Below the pieces are notes generated by a model. It had not been told where the DNA came from, made no database searches, and saw only the letters and a program-made list of their open reading frames with translations. The position numbers and the translations under genes are program-made. DNA of 64,000 nt from Neoarius graeffei (Eukaryota > Chordata > Actinopteri > Siluriformes > Ariidae): assembly GCF_027579695.1 (NCBI RefSeq), contig NC_083587.1, positions 2,808,501-2,872,500 on the forward strand, given 5' to 3'. Shown piece after piece: positions 63,379 to 64,000 of the stretch. Each line of letters starts with the position of its first letter. The first letter of the stretch is position 1.

Positions 63379-64000
63379 TGCAGTTCCAATTTACTTAACA
63401 TCATTAGTTACTGAAGTACCATACAGTCGTTACTCGTTACATTTGAGCAGTGTGTGAAATCCTCTGGGTTTGCTGATAAAACGAAATCATTTGTCTGAAC
63501 AAGAAGTGCGCAACTGCGTGCTGGGCTGTTTTTTTTTTTTTTTTTTCACCCTGAAAGAGCTCGCAGGTTTCCAACTGGAGAAATGTAAGCGCACGTGTGC
63601 ACGCCAGTGCTCCCTGTGCAAAGGACTACATTCATGACTAGCCAGTTTTGGTGTTTAAGCTCAGGGATGCAAATCAAAGTCCAACCGTCTCTGTGCAAAT
63701 GCATCGTTCAAATTTTGTTTGCAGTTGTTTTTCTTCCCCTCTTGTCCTTACGTTATGTTAAATTTAATCTCGTGCCTCAACTAGCTCTTTCTTTGACCAT
63801 ACGTGTTTACATTAATGAGCTTAATCACCAAACTGCCAAATTTTAATATTAGCTAAAAAACACAAAGTAGTAGACTAAATAGTTGCAAACAGCGCTAACG
63901 TTAGTGCTAACTAAGTTAGCTGTAACACCAGAACATTGTTTTCAGACGCTGCTAGCACTAACCGTTAGTCATAATGTTAGCACTGCTTGCAGCTATTTCG
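63379..64000. other. upstream part of the hAT element or flank, no gene recognised
   Basis: Contains an 18-20 base T run at about 63531-63550 and GTTAGC/GCTAAC-rich sequence near the end. No BED finger or TIR was found. Confidence 0.45.

Overview
The window is vertebrate nuclear DNA, almost certainly a teleost fish. It carries tRNA-derived V-SINE-type SINEs with the conserved central domain, an L2 LINE with an esterase ORF1, a Tc1 element with the familiar fish TIR, PIF/Harbinger, hAT, Kolobok and Penelope pieces, several Ty3/gypsy families known from fish, and long C2H2 zinc-finger arrays. The SINE sequence resembles those of otophysan fish, perhaps catfish (weak inference). No intact single-copy host gene is visible. 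The mix of tRNA genes, zinc-finger arrays and dense young transposons recalls gene-poor, repeat-rich arms such as zebrafish 4q (inference). || Layout. 0-1.76 kb: unique-looking DNA with a tRNA-Gln. 1.76-8.03 kb: a Kolobok-type DNA transposon (TTAA duplication, a THAP exon on the minus strand) split by a short-LTR mag-type gypsy element. 8-18.8 kb: mostly non-coding AT-rich DNA with a tRNA-Leu relic, a tRNA-Ala-like gene, a SINE, a SINE fragment fused to a broken Tc1 element, and small duplications. 18.8-19.6 kb: 3' end of a LINE. 19.6-35.9 kb: a tandem array of one partial, two full and one truncated copy of a roughly 4.2-kb unit. Each full unit holds a minisatellite, the tail of a gypsy element, a tRNA-Glu and an intron-containing tRNA-Tyr. 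Unit 2 is interrupted by a 4.4-kb L2 LINE and unit 3 by a SINE. || 36.25-60.68 kb: one C2H2 zinc-finger locus of about 76 fingers, apparently decayed. It contains a 1.8-kb inverted block and is split by a 17.7-kb stack: an outer minus-strand gypsy element with a PNMA-like gag, and inside its pol a very young plus-strand Gmr1-like gypsy element with a SCAN-like gag and integrase ahead of reverse transcriptase. Both outer LTRs also carry Penelope-derived insertions. 60.69 kb to the window end: a hAT transposon inserted in the last visible finger, with two transposase exons that splice in frame. || The history can be read from the nesting. The finger array came first, then the outer gypsy (LTRs about 2% apart by eye), then the inner Gmr1-like element (LTRs about 0.3% apart). 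The tandem units arose before their private LINE and SINE insertions. I see no wholly new biological system. The strongest observations are the two gag lineages that gave rise to PNMA and SCAN genes nested together inside a zinc-finger array, and the tandem tRNA-bearing unit.
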